Shown here: one piece after another, positions 35,625-46,634 of the stretch | How the letters are laid out: every line of letters begins with the position of its first letter | How positions within the stretch are numbered: position 1 is the first letter of the stretch | Assembly: GCA_963746175.1 (NCBI GenBank) | Contig: CAVVAH010000008.1 | Location: 744,001 to 808,000, forward strand | DNA: 64,000 nt | Direction: 5' to 3' | Source of the DNA: CAVVAH01 sp963746175 | GTDB taxonomy: Bacteria > Actinomycetota > Actinomycetes > JACCUZ01 | The notes under the pieces: model-generated | Databases searched by the model: none | The model's input: only the letters and a program-made list of their open reading frames with translations | Told to the model about the DNA's origin: nothing | Program-made: the position numbers and the translations under genes

Positions 35625-37526
35625 ATGCCCATCCTCAACCTCGGCGTCGTCGCCCATGTCGACGCCGGTAAGACCACGCTGACCGAGCGTCTCCTGTTCG
35701 AGACCGGGGTCAGTCAGCACGTCGGCCGGGTCGACCACGGCGACACCGTCACCGATGCCGACGCGATCGAGCGACGGCGCGGCATCACGATCCGCTCAGC
35801 CGTCGTCACGTTCACGGCCGGGGGCACCACCGTCAACCTCGTCGACACCCCCGGCCACTCCGACTTCGTCGCCGAGGTCGAGCGCGCACTCGCCGTCCTC
35901 GACGGCGCAGTGCTCGTCGTGTCGGCTGTCGAGGGGGTCCAGGCGCGGACCCGGGTCCTCATCCGCGTCCTCGAGCAGCTCGGCATCCCGTTCCTCGTCT
36001 TCGCCAACAAGATCGACCGGGTCGGGGCGGACGTCGACCGCACCATGGCGGCGCTGCGCGAGGCCGTGATCGGTGACGTCGTCGCCATGACACGCGCGGT
36101 CGGTCCCGGCAGCCGGGCCGCGGGGACGGCCCACCGTCTGGCCGGCGAGCTGCTCGAGGACGTCGCCGACCGGCTCGGCGAGCACGACCCTGAGCTGCTG
36201 CGGCAGTACGTCGACGGCCCGCCGCCGCCCACGACCGAGATCCTCGACGCGGTCCAGCGGCACACCGAGGCGGGTCGGCTGCACCCGGTGTACGTCGGCG
36301 CAGCACTCACCGGTGTCGGCGTCCGCGAGCTGCTCGACGGCCTGCACCTGCTGCGGCCGACGGAGACCGCAGCGGCGGCGGACGATCTGCACGCCAGCGT
36401 CTTCAAGATCGACTGGGACGCGCAGGGTCAGCTGGTCGCCTTCGCCCGGGTGCGCAGCGGCACGCTGACGCCGCGCCACGAGGTCGAACTTCACCACCGG
36501 ACCGGCGACGGCCGCGTGCTGCGCAGCAGCTGCCGGCCCACCGCCGTCCGCACGTTCACCCGCGGCTCCGCCACCAGCGAGCGGGCGGCGACCGCCGGCG
36601 AGATCGCCCAGGTTGCCGGCCTCGGCGAGGTCGAGGTGGGCGACCAGCTCGGGCGGTGGGACGCACGTCTCGGTGGCCGGTGGTTCGCACCGCCCGGCCT
36701 CGAGGCGGTGGTGCGGCCGCGCGACCCCGCCGGCGCGACGGCGCTCTTCGAGGCGCTCCGCGTGCTCTCGACGCAGGACCCCTTGATCGACGCCCGGCTG
36801 GACGGCATCGACGGCGAGCCGACGGTCAGCCTCTACGGCGAGGTGCAGAAGGAGGTGCTGGCCACCCGGCTCGCGGACGAGTTCGGTGTGGCTGCCGAGT
36901 TCCTCCCCACCCAGGTCGTGCACGTCGAACGGGTCGCCGGGACCGGCGAGGCCGAGGAGGCGACTCCGCTCGGGAACGCCTTGGTCGGGATCCGGATCGA
37001 GCCTGCTCCGGCCGGCGCCGGCATCCGCTACCGGATCGCGATCGAGCGCGGCTGGCTGATCCCGTCCTTCCACACGGCGATCGAGCAGACCGTTGCGCGC
37101 GAGCTTCGCGACGGGCTGCAGGGCTGGGCCGTGGCCGACGGCACGGTGACCCTGGTCCAGGGTCGGTACGCCGCGCCGACGCCGTCGGCGGGCGCCTTCC
37201 GCCAGCTCACCAGCTCGACGCTGCGGCGCGCCCTGACCGATGCCGGGACGACGGTGTGCGCACCGGTGAGCGCGTTCGAGGTGGGGCTGCCGACCCCGAT
37301 GCTGCGCGCGGTCCTGCAGGAGCTGCTCGCCGCCGGCGCGACGCCGCACCCGCCGGAGACCGGTGAGCGGCGCAGCCGCGTCACCGGGCAGATGCCGACG
37401 AGCCGAGTGCACGACGTCGAGGCGCGACTGCCAGACCTGACCGGCGGCGAGGGCTACCTCGTCGCGCGACCGGCGGGGTATGCACCGCTGTCCGGACCGC
37501 TCCCCCGCCGGCGGAGCGCGGGCTAG
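35625..37526 (+). CDS. Tet(M)/Otr(A)-like ribosomal protection GTPase
   Basis: 633 residues from ATG 35625, close to Tet(M) length. G motifs: VVAHVDAGKTTLTERLLF, RRRGITIRSAVVTF, VDTPGHSDFVAEVERAL and VFANKIDRVG. The EF-G-like domains II-V follow, including DPLIDARL and the domain IV stretch VSLYGEVQKEVLATRL. Such proteins free ribosomes from tetracycline, and actinomycetes often carry housekeeping copies of uncertain drug range. No mobile element is nearby, so it looks resident. Confidence 0.9.
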   Translation: MPILNLGVVAHVDAGKTTLTERLLFETGVSQHVGRVDHGDTVTDADAIERRRGITIRSAVVTFTAGGTTVNLVDTPGHSDFVAEVERALAVLDGAVLVVSAVEGVQARTRVLIRVLEQLGIPFLVFANKIDRVGADVDRTMAALREAVIGDVVAMTRAVGPGSRAAGTAHRLAGELLEDVADRLGEHDPELLRQYVDGPPPPTTEILDAVQRHTEAGRLHPVYVGAALTGVGVRELLDGLHLLRPTETAAAADDLHASVFKIDWDAQGQLVAFARVRSGTLTPRHEVELHHRTGDGRVLRSSCRPTAVRTFTRGSATSERAATAGEIAQVAGLGEVEVGDQLGRWDARLGGRWFAPPGLEAVVRPRDPAGATALFEALRVLSTQDPLIDARLDGIDGEPTVSLYGEVQKEVLATRLADEFGVAAEFLPTQVVHVERVAGTGEAEEATPLGNALVGIRIEPAPAGAGIRYRIAIERGWLIPSFHTAIEQTVARELRDGLQGWAVADGTVTLVQGRYAAPTPSAGAFRQLTSSTLRRALTDAGTTVCAPVSAFEVGLPTPMLRAVLQELLAAGATPHPPETGERRSRVTGQMPTSRVHDVEARLPDLTGGEGYLVARPAGYAPLSGPLPRRRSAG

Positions 37527-37645
37527 TCCCGCGGAGCAGGGACTGGTTCAGCTCACGCGCGGGCAGCGATGAACGGCAGCGCTCGGCTCCCCAGCAGCTC
37601 GGTCGCCTCGGCGTCGTACTCGTCGGGCAGGGTGGGTCCTTGTCG

Positions 37646-38188
37646 TCAGTCCTGCGGGCGGTCGGGGCCCTGCTCGCGGACCCGCTCGACCTGCTCCATG
37701 GCCTGGCGCAGCTCGCCGAGCCAGGACTCCGCGTTCTTGCCGACCAGCCGCACCGACCAGGCCAGCGCCTCGGAGCGCGACCGGGCCACGCCCGCGGACA
37801 CGAGGGTGTCGAGCACCAGACGCTCCGGCTGGCGGAGCCGGGTCATCACCGGCACGGCGAGATGGGTGAACAGCAGCCGTCGGCCGTCGACCTCGACGCC
37901 CCAGGCGACCTTGCGGTCGAAGCGGTGCTCGGCCTCGCGGGCGATGCCGATCCGCTGGTCGCGGGTCGCCTCCCGGAACTGCCGGGCCCGGCCGTCGACC
38001 GCGGCAGCCCGCTCGGCGTCCGACGCGCCCTCGGCGACCTCGGGCGCGGGGAGCGTTCCGACGACGGTGATCTCCTCGCGGTCGACCTGGACGTCGACGG
38101 GCCCCGTGAACCAGTCCTGCGGCAGGCGGCCGGTGAACCAGCCGCGCACCTCTCCCGACGGGTCGTCGGGTGCGCTCTGCGATGTCAT
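37646..38188 (-). CDS. Actinobacterial protein with ribbon-helix-helix-like C-terminus
   Basis: 180 residues from ATG 38188. The N-terminal part (VRGWFTGRLPQDWFTGPVDV, REEITVVGTLPAPE) is beta-rich. The C-terminal part, VPVMTRLRQPERLVLDTLV then AGVARSRSEALAWSVRLVG, resembles the strand-helix-helix of CopG/Arc DNA-binding proteins. An AT-rich direct repeat lies just upstream of its own start, which would suit autoregulation. No toxin partner adjoins. Assignment of the fold is an inference. Confidence 0.65.
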   Translation of the reverse strand: MTSQSAPDDPSGEVRGWFTGRLPQDWFTGPVDVQVDREEITVVGTLPAPEVAEGASDAERAAAVDGRARQFREATRDQRIGIAREAEHRFDRKVAWGVEVDGRRLLFTHLAVPVMTRLRQPERLVLDTLVSAGVARSRSEALAWSVRLVGKNAESWLGELRQAMEQVERVREQGPDRPQD

Positions 38189-38196
38189 GCAACAAG

Positions 38197-38212
38197 GATT
38201 ACACGATTACAT
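38197..38212. promoter_or_regulatory. Tandem GATTACA(C/T) operator candidate
   Basis: GATTACAC (38197-38204) and GATTACAT (38205-38212) are head-to-tail copies with an 8-bp period, starting nine bases from the ATG at 38188. They overlap the likely -10 region. Tandem short repeats of this period are typical of ribbon-helix-helix repressor sites. Confidence 0.5.
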
Positions 38213-38379
38213 CACAGGTCAACCGCTGTTCACCGTGGGCGGACCCGTGCTCCGCCGCCCGGCCATCGGTCAGTTCGGCAAGGACGCGGACACTGCACCG
38301 TCCGCCTCGCTCGCCGTCGGTCCCTGTCCGCTGAGTGAGACAGAAGCGATCTGCAGGGCGGTTGGCGTGGCTGACAGGC

Positions 38380-38409
38380 GCTTGGCGTGGCAGGCACGCC
38401 ACGCCAAGC
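38380..38409. repeat. Perfect 12-bp hairpin
   Basis: GCTTGGCGTGGC (38380-38391) and GCCACGCCAAGC (38398-38409) pair perfectly across a six-base loop. A partial copy (GTTGGCGTGGC) lies 20 bases upstream. No T tract follows on either strand. It lies in the gap after the acetyltransferase gene on the minus strand and may end that transcript. Confidence 0.6.
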
Positions 38410-38622
38410 ACCCGTAAGCCGTGTGAAGCAGGGTGCTCTACCTGGATTCGTCCGCGGACCGAGACGGACGGGCTCGACCGGACGCGGTCGACCAGGCACC
38501 CTCCTCCCCAGCCGCTCTGACCCGCACCAGCAACGGCGGGAGAGGTGCGACCGCCTCGACGTGGACCGGGCCGCTCTGACGGACGCCCCAGGACGGACAG
38601 GCACCGACGCCGGTCGCGGCGG

Positions 38623-39123
38623 TCAGCGGAACGGCAGGTACATGACGTGCAGGCCGACCTTGCCGTGCGTCGCCGTGTCGAACGCGCCGGGCACGGTGCC
38701 GACCACCTGGAAGCCGAGCGACCGCCACAGCGCCACGGCGGCGGTGTTGGTCTCGACCACCGCGTTGAACTGCATGCCGTCGTAGCCGGCCTCCCGCGCC
38801 GCGGCGACGACGTGCTCGGCGAGCAGCCGGCCGACCCCGCGCCCTCGCGCGCCCGGGTCGACCATGAAGCTCGCGGTCGAGACGTGCGCGCCGCGGCCCG
38901 GGCGGTTGGGGCCCCACTTGGCCGAGCCGAGGACTGCGCCGTCGGCGTCGACCGCGACGACGGTGGACGACGGCGGCTGCTCCATCCACCACGGTCGGGC
39001 GGACTCGAGGGTCAGGTCACCGGGGTACGCGTAGGTCTCGCCCGCCCGCACGATCGCGTCGAAGAACGGCCAGATCCGCGGCCAGTCGTCGTCGGTCACC
39101 CGCCGGACGGTCAGGTCGCTCAC
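38623..39123 (-). CDS. GNAT-family N-acetyltransferase
   Basis: 166 residues from GTG 39123, overlapping the upstream stop (GTGA). Shows VRRVTDDDWPRIWPFFDAI, ASFMVDPGARGRGVGRLLAEHVV (acetyl-CoA loop GRGVGR) and NTAAVALWRSLGFQVVGTVPGAF, close to phosphinothricin-type acetyltransferases. Substrate not determinable. Third gene of a three-gene minus-strand operon. Confidence 0.9.
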   Translation of the reverse strand: MSDLTVRRVTDDDWPRIWPFFDAIVRAGETYAYPGDLTLESARPWWMEQPPSSTVVAVDADGAVLGSAKWGPNRPGRGAHVSTASFMVDPGARGRGVGRLLAEHVVAAAREAGYDGMQFNAVVETNTAAVALWRSLGFQVVGTVPGAFDTATHGKVGLHVMYLPFR

Positions 39124-39575
39124 GCCGTCTCCCGCTCCACGACGACGAACGTCACCTCGCCGACGGGATGGGTGCCGGTCCGGACGAACCCCAGCCGCTC
39201 GACCAGCCGGAGGCTGCGGGTGTTCCAGTCCTGCACGACCGCGCGCAAGGTCGCCGCACCGCGCGTCGCGGCGAAGTCGAGGACGGCCGTCGCGAACTCG
39301 GGACCGCGGCCCTGACCCACCAGGTCCGGTCTCATCCCGACGCCCACGTCCAGCACCCCCTCGATCTCGGGCAGGCCCGGGACCCGGGCGTCCTCGCCGA
39401 GGCAGCCGAACCCGACCAGCCGCTCGTTCTCGCTCGGGCCCTCGACCACCGCCCAGTACCCCAGCTGCGGGTCGAGCGGTCCGTCCGAGTCGTAGACCGC
39501 CCACCGGTCGTCGTACCGCCAGCCGGCGATGTCGACGAGGTCCGCCGGCGTCAGCTCCCGGATCCGCATCGTCAT
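39120..39575 (-). CDS. GNAT-family N-acetyltransferase
   Basis: 151 residues from ATG 39575 (ATGA overlap with the upstream gene). IRELTPADLVDIAGWRYDD, GVGMRPDLVGQGRGPEFATAVL (acetyl-CoA loop QGRGP) and NTRSLRLVERLGFVRTGTH define the fold. Its opening resembles acetyltransferases acting on small amines or ribosomal proteins. Middle gene of the operon. Confidence 0.9.
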   Translation of the reverse strand: MTMRIRELTPADLVDIAGWRYDDRWAVYDSDGPLDPQLGYWAVVEGPSENERLVGFGCLGEDARVPGLPEIEGVLDVGVGMRPDLVGQGRGPEFATAVLDFAATRGAATLRAVVQDWNTRSLRLVERLGFVRTGTHPVGEVTFVVVERETA

Positions 39576-40102
39576 GCCGTCGTCTCCTCGGCGTCCGCCA
39601 GCAGCGTCTCCTTGGCGAAGGCGTAGGTCACCATCCAGTGCGGCTGCACCCGGGCGTAGAGGATCTCCGGTCCCCAGCTGCTCGGCGAGCTGCCGTAGTG
39701 CGCGGTGAGGTGCGCCTCGACGGCTGCCCGGTCCGGGTGGTCCAGGGTGAGCTCCTCGACCTGGCCGTGGCAGAAGACGCCGAGGTCGTCGCCGACGAGG
39801 TGCGCCACCGACACCGCCGGGCGGCTGCGCAGGTGACGGGCCTTCGCCGACGTACCGCTGGTGGTGAAGACCCAGCGGGCATGGAGGAAGTGGCCGTCGA
39901 CGCCGCTGATCCGGGGCTCGCCACGGGCGGTCACCGTGGCGAGGGACAGCGTCCGCATGCCGGTGAGGACCCGGCAGGTCTCCGCGGCGTCGAGAGTGCG
40001 CTCGCCCTCGGTCACGATCGCGCGCAGGTGCTCGGTGGACCGGTGCAGCGACTCGGTGAGCAGCTGGTCGAGTGCGGCCAGCTCGTCGGGCGTCTCGTAC
40101 AT
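39572..40102 (-). CDS. Pyridoxamine 5'-phosphate oxidase-like flavin protein
   Basis: 176 residues from ATG 40102. The split-barrel flavin fold is shown by RVLTGMRTLSLATVTARGEPRISGVDG, KARHLRSRPAVSVAHLVGDD and LGVFCHGQVEELTL. Members bind FMN or F420 and reduce diverse substrates. First gene of the operon with two acetyltransferases. Substrate unknown. Confidence 0.85.
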   Translation of the reverse strand: MYETPDELAALDQLLTESLHRSTEHLRAIVTEGERTLDAAETCRVLTGMRTLSLATVTARGEPRISGVDGHFLHARWVFTTSGTSAKARHLRSRPAVSVAHLVGDDLGVFCHGQVEELTLDHPDRAAVEAHLTAHYGSSPSSWGPEILYARVQPHWMVTYAFAKETLLADAEETTA

Positions 40103-40132
40103 GCGGCCATCCTGGTGCCTGACGCCGACGTT

Positions 40133-42157
<2,025 letters not shown>

Positions 42158-42280
42158 CGCTCCATCCTGCCTCGCCCCCGACGAACCCTGGCGGCGCGGC
42201 GGCCGAACGGCTCCGGCGCACCGCCCGGCGTGACTGGTCCGTCCGGGTGGCTCCCGTTACCTCAAGTACGGCGTTCGAGG

Positions 42281-42306
42281 TCAAGTCGGCCGGACCCGCG
42301 CCGATA
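42281..42306 (+). promoter_or_regulatory. FliA/WhiG-like promoter of the GGDEF-EAL gene
   Basis: TCAAGT (42281-42286), 14 bases, then CCGATA (42301-42306) continuing GAG. This fits the flagellar sigma pattern (TAAA-type -35, GCCGATAA-type -10). It ends 46 bases before the ATG at 42353, and a second TCAAGT lies 20 bases upstream. Confidence 0.55.
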
Positions 42307-42352
42307 GAGCAGGGAGACCCGGGGGCGAGACGGGCTCGACGAGGAGGGGCGC

Positions 42353-45300
42353 ATGGGTCGCTTTGAGGCGACCAGGCGGCAGGTTGCCGCACTGGTCGGT
42401 GTGGCCGCCGTGTTCACGGTCGGCTACCTCGCGTTGCCCGTGGACGCCGTCCGCTCGGTCGTCTGGCTCGTCGCCGGCCTGGCCACCGCCGCCGCGGTCC
42501 TGGCCGTCACCCACCGCGAAGGCGTCGAGGACCGGGTTCCCGGCTGGCTGCTCGCGGCCGGCCTCAGCCTGCTCACCCTCGGCCAGGCCATCGAGGTCTC
42601 CGGGCTGTCCGGCGGCAGCCCGTCGTACGCCGACCCGCCCCGGCTGCTGGCGTACGCCGTCCTCGCCGCCGCCGTCACCGCCTTCCAGCGCGACCGGATC
42701 CGGCACGACCGGGACAGCCTGCTCGACGCCCTCGTGGTCACGGTCGCCGCCGCGCAGGCCGGCTGGCTGGTCCTCATCGACCCGATGGTCCACGCGGAGC
42801 AGAACAGCGGCGCGCTCACCACGCTGACGAGCGGCGCCTACCCCCTCGGCCACCTGCTCGTGCTCGCCGTGGCGACCCGCCTCGGCTTCGCGGTCGCCGG
42901 CGCCACCGACGTCGCCGCCCGCCTGCTGCTCGCCGGTCTCCTCACCGGCGTCTTGTCCGGCCTCGCTGCCGACATCGCCGACCGGCCCGAGCTCGCGGCT
43001 GGCTGGCTGGTCGGCCTGGCCCTCCTCGTGTCGGCCGTCGCGCACCCCTCGATGGCGCACCCGCGGCCTGTCGTCGCCACCGCCCGGTTGACCACGACCT
43101 GGCGCTTCGTCGTACTGCTCGGCCTCGCCTGCCTGGTCTCCCCCGTCATGGTCGTCACGCACCCCGTCGGCGACGGCCTCACCAAGACCGCGGTCGTCCT
43201 CGGCGGCGCAGCGATGCTCTTCACCCTCGCCGTGCTGCGGATCGTGAGCCTGCTGTCCCGGCTGCGCCGCACGCTCCGTCGTGAGCACGTGCTGCGTACC
43301 GCCACCGGTGCCCTCGTGGGCGCGGCGGACCGGGCGGGCATCCGCGACGCCGCACTCGTCGCCGCCGCGGAGATGCTCGACCAGCCCGGGTCGCGGGCCT
43401 GGCGGGTCGACGGCGACCCCGGCGGCACCGTCGCCCAGGCCACCGAGGACGCCGACCTCGCGACCTTCCTCGACTCAGCCGAGCTGGCGGCGTTCCCCGA
43501 GCACGACGAGGGCATCAGCATCCTGGCCGGCCCGTCGCTGCTGCACGCCTCGCTCGGTGTCCCGTCGTCCTCGACGCTCGTCCTGGTCGCGCTGCCGGCC
43601 CGCGGCGCCGCCCGCGAGGGCGGCATCGTCGTCGTCGAGCGGGAGCCGAGCCCGCGCACCGTCTCGGCCCTCGAGGGTCTCGCCTCGACGATGAACCTCG
43701 CGCTCGAGCGGCTCGACGTCGGCGAGATCATGGTCGAGCGTCGCAGCGAGCGCCGGCTCCGGCTGATGCTGCAGTACGCCTCGGACGTCATCTGCATCCT
43801 CGACCACGACCTGACGATCGTCCACGTCACACCGGCCGTGGAGCCGATCGTCGGGCTGCCGGCCCCCGAGCTGCTCGGCATGAACTGGCTCGAGGTCGTC
43901 GACGAGGCGGACCGCGACGCGGCTCGCGACCTCGTCAGCCTGGCCCAGGGCGGCCGCCCGGCGCGCGGCGAGATCCGCCTCATCAGCGAGGTCGGCCACA
44001 CCCCGCACGTGGACGCGGTCGTCACCGAGGTCATCGACGAGGACCTCATGGGCTTCGTGATCACCTGCCACGACATCACCGACCGCCACGAGCTGGAGCA
44101 GCAGCTCACCCACCAGGCCTTCCACGACTCGCTCACCGGGCTCGCCAACCGGGCGCTCTTCCGCGACCGGCTCGGCCACGCGATGGCGCGGGCCCGCGGC
44201 ACCGCCAGCTACGGCGTCCTGTTCGTCGACCTCGACGACTTCAAGACCGTCAACGACAGCCTCGGCCACGCGGCCGGCGACGATCTGCTCCGCGAGATGA
44301 CCAAGCGGCTGCGCACCTGCCTGCGCGACGGCGACACGGCTGCCCGGCTCGGCGGCGACGAGTTCGCCATCCTGCTGGAGGACGTCGAGGACGACAGCGA
44401 CTGCACCCTCATCGCCAGCCGGCTGCTCGAGGCGCTGGCCCTTCCCTTCGACATCGCCGGCACCGAGGTGACGACCGGAGCCAGCATCGGTATCGCCCTC
44501 GGCAAGGCACGGTCGACCCGGAGCGCCTCGCCCGAGGACCTGATGCGCAACGCGGACCTCGCGCTGTACGACGCGAAGAAGGCCGGCAAGAACCGGTACG
44601 CCGTCTTCGCCCCGACGATGCACGAGACCGCCCTTGCGCGGCTGTCGCTCACCAGCGACCTGCGGCACGCGATCGACCGCAACGAGCTCGTCGTGCACTA
44701 CCAGCCGCTCGTCGACCTGGAGACGTCGAAGATCATCGGCCTCGAGGCCCTGGTCCGCTGGGAGCACCCGCGGCTCGGGCTGCTTCAGCCGGGCCAGTTC
44801 ATCACCCTCGCCGAGGAGACCGGGCTGATCGTGCCGCTCGGCCGGATGGTGCTGCAGACCGCCCTGCGCGAGACCGTCCGCTGGCAGCGCGACCACGAGG
44901 CGCACCACGAGCTGCACATCGCCGTGAACGTCAGCGGCCGGCAGCTGCAGGACCCGAGCATCGTCGACGACGTCCGGCTCGCCCTCAAGGCGAGCGGCAT
45001 CAAGCCGTCGACGGTCGTCCTCGAGATCACCGAGAGCGTCCTGCTGCCGGGCGACGGCACCGTCGTCGAGCGACTCCACGCGCTGGCCGCACTCGGCGTG
45101 CACCTCTACATCGACGACTTCGGGACCGGCTACTCGTCCCTGTCGTACCTGCAGATGCTGCCGGTCAACGGCCTCAAGCTGGCCCAGGAGTTCGTCGACG
45201 CGCTGCCCGGCACCGAGAGCGAGTCCGGGCTGGTCCGCACCATCCGCGACATGGCAGGCACGCTCGGGCTCTCGGCCATCGTGGCGGAGGGCATCGAGCG

Positions 45301-45484
45301 GCCGGAGCAGTGGAAGTCGCTGCTGTCGCTGGGCTACAGCGTCGGCCAGGGCTTCCACCTCGCCGTGCCGATGGCTGCTGACCGGATCCCCACGTTCCTC
45401 AGCGGGCTGCAGCGGCCGGGCGAGGCCGACTGGCACGAGGAGATCGTGCGGTCGCGCGAGTCCAGCACCACCGTGCCGCACTGA
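42353..45484 (+). CDS. Membrane PAS-GGDEF-EAL protein (c-di-GMP synthesis/hydrolysis)
   Basis: 1043 residues from ATG 42353 behind GAGGAGG. About eight to ten membrane helices fill residues 1-300. A coiled, GAF-like part leads to a PAS domain (~465-585, SDVICILDHDLTIVHVTPAVEPIVG). The GGDEF domain has an intact active site (RLGGDEFAILLEDV, ~665-678). The EAL domain keeps IIGLEALVRWEH (~795), with TEAtypical metal residues in LEITESVLLPGDG and YIDDFGTGYSSLSYLQ. Both halves could be active. The FliA-like promoter links it to motility. Confidence 0.95.
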   Translation: MGRFEATRRQVAALVGVAAVFTVGYLALPVDAVRSVVWLVAGLATAAAVLAVTHREGVEDRVPGWLLAAGLSLLTLGQAIEVSGLSGGSPSYADPPRLLAYAVLAAAVTAFQRDRIRHDRDSLLDALVVTVAAAQAGWLVLIDPMVHAEQNSGALTTLTSGAYPLGHLLVLAVATRLGFAVAGATDVAARLLLAGLLTGVLSGLAADIADRPELAAGWLVGLALLVSAVAHPSMAHPRPVVATARLTTTWRFVVLLGLACLVSPVMVVTHPVGDGLTKTAVVLGGAAMLFTLAVLRIVSLLSRLRRTLRREHVLRTATGALVGAADRAGIRDAALVAAAEMLDQPGSRAWRVDGDPGGTVAQATEDADLATFLDSAELAAFPEHDEGISILAGPSLLHASLGVPSSSTLVLVALPARGAAREGGIVVVEREPSPRTVSALEGLASTMNLALERLDVGEIMVERRSERRLRLMLQYASDVICILDHDLTIVHVTPAVEPIVGLPAPELLGMNWLEVVDEADRDAARDLVSLAQGGRPARGEIRLISEVGHTPHVDAVVTEVIDEDLMGFVITCHDITDRHELEQQLTHQAFHDSLTGLANRALFRDRLGHAMARARGTASYGVLFVDLDDFKTVNDSLGHAAGDDLLREMTKRLRTCLRDGDTAARLGGDEFAILLEDVEDDSDCTLIASRLLEALALPFDIAGTEVTTGASIGIALGKARSTRSASPEDLMRNADLALYDAKKAGKNRYAVFAPTMHETALARLSLTSDLRHAIDRNELVVHYQPLVDLETSKIIGLEALVRWEHPRLGLLQPGQFITLAEETGLIVPLGRMVLQTALRETVRWQRDHEAHHELHIAVNVSGRQLQDPSIVDDVRLALKASGIKPSTVVLEITESVLLPGDGTVVERLHALAALGVHLYIDDFGTGYSSLSYLQMLPVNGLKLAQEFVDALPGTESESGLVRTIRDMAGTLGLSAIVAEGIERPEQWKSLLSLGYSVGQGFHLAVPMAADRIPTFLSGLQRPGEADWHEEIVRSRESSTTVPH

Positions 45485-45496
45485 GCGGCCGCCGGC

Positions 45497-45706
45497 CTAC
45501 TGCCGCGGGTGCTCCTGCTGCGCGCCGTCGTCGTCCGGCCTGGTCGGCGTGCCGCCCTCGGGGATGTCGATCTTCTTGAGCTGGCGCCGCATGGAGCGCA
45601 CCAGGAGCCAGGTGGCGACGCCGAGCAGGGCGACGACGAGGAAGCCGAGCACTCCAGGGCTGACGGTGTTGTCGGCGGGGACCGCCATGAGCAGGACCGA
45701 GGTCAT
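45497..45706 (-). CDS. Small single-span membrane protein, 69 aa
   Basis: ATG 45706 overlaps the mca stop by four bases. The protein has one N-terminal helix (GVLGFLVVALLGVATWLLVRSM), a basic patch (RRQLKKI) and a Pro/Asp-rich tail. A small membrane protein after mca is common in actinobacteria. Function unknown. Confidence 0.75.
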   Translation of the reverse strand: MTSVLLMAVPADNTVSPGVLGFLVVALLGVATWLLVRSMRRQLKKIDIPEGGTPTRPDDDGAQQEHPRQ

Positions 45707-46581
45707 CGGGCCAGCTCCGTCCCGCGGATGCCCGCGAAGAGGTCGTCCTCGGTCGTCGTGACGTCGATGACGGCGCGGGCCAGCTCGAAGTCCTCGGTCG
45801 GCCAGGCCTTCGCCTGCAGCTCGCGCGGGCAGGCGAACCACGCCCCGTCCGGGTCGACCTGGGTGGCGTGCGCCAGCAGGGCCCGGTCGCGCACGTCGAA
45901 GAACTCGCTGCACGGCACGTGCGTGTTGATGGTCCGCACCTCGCGGTCCTCCCAGTTCTTCAGCCACTCGTCGTACGGCGACTCGAGGCCGGCCGCGAGC
46001 ATCGCCTCGTGCAGCGCCGTCGTGCGCGGCTTGGAGAACGTCTGGTTGTAGTAGAGCTTCAGCGGCTGCCAGGGGGCACCGCCCTCCGGCAGGACCGCCG
46101 GGTCGGCGGCGGCGTCGAAGGCGTAGGCCGAGATCTTGTGGCACATGATGTGGTCGGGGTGCGGGTAGCCGCCGTTCTCGTCGTAGGTCGTGACGACGTG
46201 CGGCCGGAACGACCGGATCAGCCGGACGAGGGGCTCGGCCGCCACCTCGACGTCCATGGCCCCGAAGCAGCCGTCCGGGAGCGGCGGGAGGGGGTCGCCC
46301 TCGGGGAGCCCGGAGTCGACCCAGCCCAGCCAGTCCTGGCGGACCCCGAGGATCTCGCGGGCCGCGTCCATCTCGGCGCGGCGCACCGCGGCCAGGTTGG
46401 CCAGCACCTCGGGGTCGTGCTCCAGCTTGGGATTGAGGATCGACCCGCGCTCGCCCCCGGTACAGGTGACGACGTGGACGTCGACCCCCTCGGAGACGTA
46501 CTTGGCCATCGTCGCCGCACCCTTGCTGGACTCGTCGTCGGGGTGCGCGTGGACCGCCATCATCCGCAGCTGCTCGCTCAC
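45703..46581 (-). CDS. mca: Mycothiol S-conjugate amidase
   Basis: About 292 residues from GTG 46581; ATG 46593 is an alternative and no ribosome-binding site decides. The zinc LmbE-type motif AVHAHPDDESSKGAAT opens the protein. CTGGERGSILNPKLE, TYDENGGYPHPDHIMCHK and WLKNWEDREVRTINTHVPCSEFF are characteristic of Mca rather than MshB. It cleaves mycothiol adducts to release mercapturic acids. It confirms a mycothiol-making actinobacterium. Divergent from DUF4307 and greA, the usual arrangement. Confidence 0.93.
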   Translation of the reverse strand: MSEQLRMMAVHAHPDDESSKGAATMAKYVSEGVDVHVVTCTGGERGSILNPKLEHDPEVLANLAAVRRAEMDAAREILGVRQDWLGWVDSGLPEGDPLPPLPDGCFGAMDVEVAAEPLVRLIRSFRPHVVTTYDENGGYPHPDHIMCHKISAYAFDAAADPAVLPEGGAPWQPLKLYYNQTFSKPRTTALHEAMLAAGLESPYDEWLKNWEDREVRTINTHVPCSEFFDVRDRALLAHATQVDPDGAWFACPRELQAKAWPTEDFELARAVIDVTTTEDDLFAGIRGTELAR

Positions 46582-46634
46582 GGGCACAATCATCGTGCAC
46601 CCGTCCGACACCCCGACCCAGCAGGTGGCCCCGC

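Larger units (their letters stand above)
38189..38622. other. 434-base intergenic region
   Basis: No gene seen. It holds the tandem GATTACA repeat at one end and a perfect hairpin at 38380-38409. The remainder is featureless GC-rich DNA. Confidence 0.5.

Noticed and set aside
45703..46593. MshB rather than Mca
   Set aside because: Segments such as CTGGERGSILNPKLE and the mca-DUF4307-greA neighbourhood fit Mca better.
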